Part shown: positions 15,901 to 16,942 of the stretch, in pieces
How the letters are laid out: the number at the start of each line of letters is the position of its first letter
Position numbering within the stretch: position 1 is the first letter of the stretch
Assembly (NCBI GenBank): GCA_002345845.1
Contig: DDWF01000099.1
Coordinates: forward strand, 1 to 16,942
From: Betaproteobacteria bacterium UBA2293
Lineage (GTDB): Bacteria; Pseudomonadota; Gammaproteobacteria; Burkholderiales; Rhodocyclaceae
Direction: 5' to 3'
Length of the DNA: 16,942 bases
Translations under genes and position numbers: made by a program
The notes under the pieces: model-generated
The model's database searches: none
Seen by the model: the letters and a program-made list of their open reading frames with translations, nothing else
What the model was told of the DNA's origin: nothing

Positions 15901-16942
15901 ATGAAACGCATGCTTTTCAATGCGACACAGGCCGAGGAACTCCGTGTCGCCATTGTTGATGGTCAGAAACTGATCGACCTCGACATTGAGTCGGCCGCGA
16001 AGGAACAACGCAAAAGCAACATCTACAAGGGTGTCATCACCCGTATCGAACCGTCGCTCGAAGCCTGCTTCGTTGACTACGGCGCCGATCGCCACGGCTT
16101 TCTGCCGTTCAAGGAAGTCTCCCGCGCCTACTTCCAACCCGGCGTCGAAGCCAGCCGCGCCAAGATCAACGAGGCGCTGAAGGAAGGCCAGGAACTGATC
16201 GTCCAGGTCGACAAGGATGAACGTGGCAACAAGGGTGCCGCGCTGACCACCTACGTTTCGCTGGCTGGCCGCTATCTGGTGCTGATGCCGAACAATCCGC
16301 GCGGCGGCGGCGTCTCGCGTCGCGTTGATGGCGACGAACGGGCTGAACTGCGCGATGTCATGGACCAGCTCGAAGTACCCAACGGCATGAGCCTGATCGC
16401 CCGCACCGCAGCCATCGGCCGTCAGGCCGAGGAACTGCAGTGGGATCTGAACTACCTCCTGCAACTGTGGAGCGCCATCGAAGGTGCGGCCAAGCAGCAG
16501 AACGGCGCCTTCCTGATCTATCTGGAAGGCAGTCTGGTCATCCGTGCCATCCGGGACTACTTCCAGCCGGATATCGGCGAAATCCTCATCGACACTGATG
16601 AAGTCTACGAGCAGGCCCGCGCCTTCATGGGCACGGTGATGCCGGGCAACATCAATCGCGTCAAACGCTATCGCGACGACGTGCCGCTGTTCTCGCGCTT
16701 CCAGATCGAGCATCAGATCGAGACGGCCTTTGGCCGCCAGGTCAACCTGCCCTCCGGTGGCGCCATCGTCATCGATCACACGGAAGCACTGGTCGCCGTT
16801 GACGTGAACTCCGGCCGTGCCACCAAGGGTTCCGACATCGAGGAAACCGCCTTCAAGACCAACCTCGAAGCAGCAGAGGAACTAGCCCGCCAGTTGCGCC
16901 TGCGCGACTTGGGTGGCCTGATCGTCATCGACTTCATCGACA
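15901..16942 (+). CDS. rne: Ribonuclease E, N-terminal part
   Basis: The first 347 codons of RNase E; the gene runs off the right edge. RNase E is the main endonuclease of mRNA decay and of rRNA and tRNA maturation. The start [30 protein letters not shown] is the standard N-terminus. An S1 domain covers about 37-120 ([22 protein letters not shown]), the 5'-sensor region about 120-215, and the DNase I-like catalytic domain follows with D301 ([13 protein letters not shown]) and D344 (IVIDFID), matching E. coli D303 and D346. GGAG lies ten bases before the ATG. The Zn-link and C-terminal degradosome scaffold are outside the window. RNase G is unlikely, given the N-terminus and the neighbouring rluC. 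Confidence 0.96.
   Translation, partial: MKRMLFNATQAEELRVAIVDGQKLIDLDIESAAKEQRKSNIYKGVITRIEPSLEACFVDYGADRHGFLPFKEVSRAYFQPGVEASRAKINEALKEGQELIVQVDKDERGNKGAALTTYVSLAGRYLVLMPNNPRGGGVSRRVDGDERAELRDVMDQLEVPNGMSLIARTAAIGRQAEELQWDLNYLLQLWSAIEGAAKQQNGAFLIYLEGSLVIRAIRDYFQPDIGEILIDTDEVYEQARAFMGTVMPGNINRVKRYRDDVPLFSRFQIEHQIETAFGRQVNLPSGGAIVIDHTEALVAVDVNSGRATKGSDIEETAFKTNLEAAEELARQLRLRDLGGLIVIDFID

Noticed and set aside
15814..16779. A 321-codon minus-strand open frame opposite rne
   Set aside because: The plus strand encodes an unmistakable RNase E; the antisense frame has no family features.

Overview
The window reads as a chromosomal housekeeping segment of a betaproteobacterium. Protein sequences and gene order suggest Rhodocyclales (Dechloromonas/Azonexus-like), but the genus is a guess from family resemblance, not a search result. 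The DNA is GC-rich, densely coding and collinear with known proteobacterial blocks. I see no phage, IS, CRISPR, tRNA or rRNA, and no cassette that looks like a new defence or mobile system.

Left block (1-3099, minus strand): rpoE (sigma-E), rseC, a DegP/MucD periplasmic protease, a small glutaredoxin-like protein and the first 46 codons of lepA. This is an envelope-stress operon, but the usual anti-sigma genes rseA and rseB are absent between rpoE and rseC. nadB (L-aspartate oxidase) is transcribed divergently from rpoE and meets a YgfX-like membrane protein gene tail to tail, with a 41-nt overlap.

Centre (4637-11152, minus strand): yceD (DUF177), rpmF (ribosomal protein L32), plsX, fabH, fabD, fabG, acpP, fabF and ygfX-like form the fatty-acid/phospholipid initiation cluster. 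PlsX handles acyl-ACP/acyl-phosphate. FabD and FabH load malonyl units and start chains on AcpP, FabG reduces the products and FabF elongates them. Hairpins sit after rpmF and acpP, immediately upstream of plsX and fabF, and probably set unequal expression within the operon.

Right block: maf (YceF-type) and an RsmI-like methylase gene run on the plus strand from a promoter overlapping the yceD promoter. Facing them is a tightly overlapping minus-strand operon: rluC, a gph-like HAD phosphatase, a small Rieske protein and sppA. rluC diverges from rne (RNase E, cut by the window end). Between them lies a 400-nt leader with several strong hairpins, reminiscent of the long autoregulatory rne leader known in E. 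coli.

The most interesting signals are regulatory: the sigma-E operon without its anti-sigma pair, terminator-like hairpins flush against the start codons of lepA and plsX, the structured rne leader, and the compact divergent promoter of yceD/maf.
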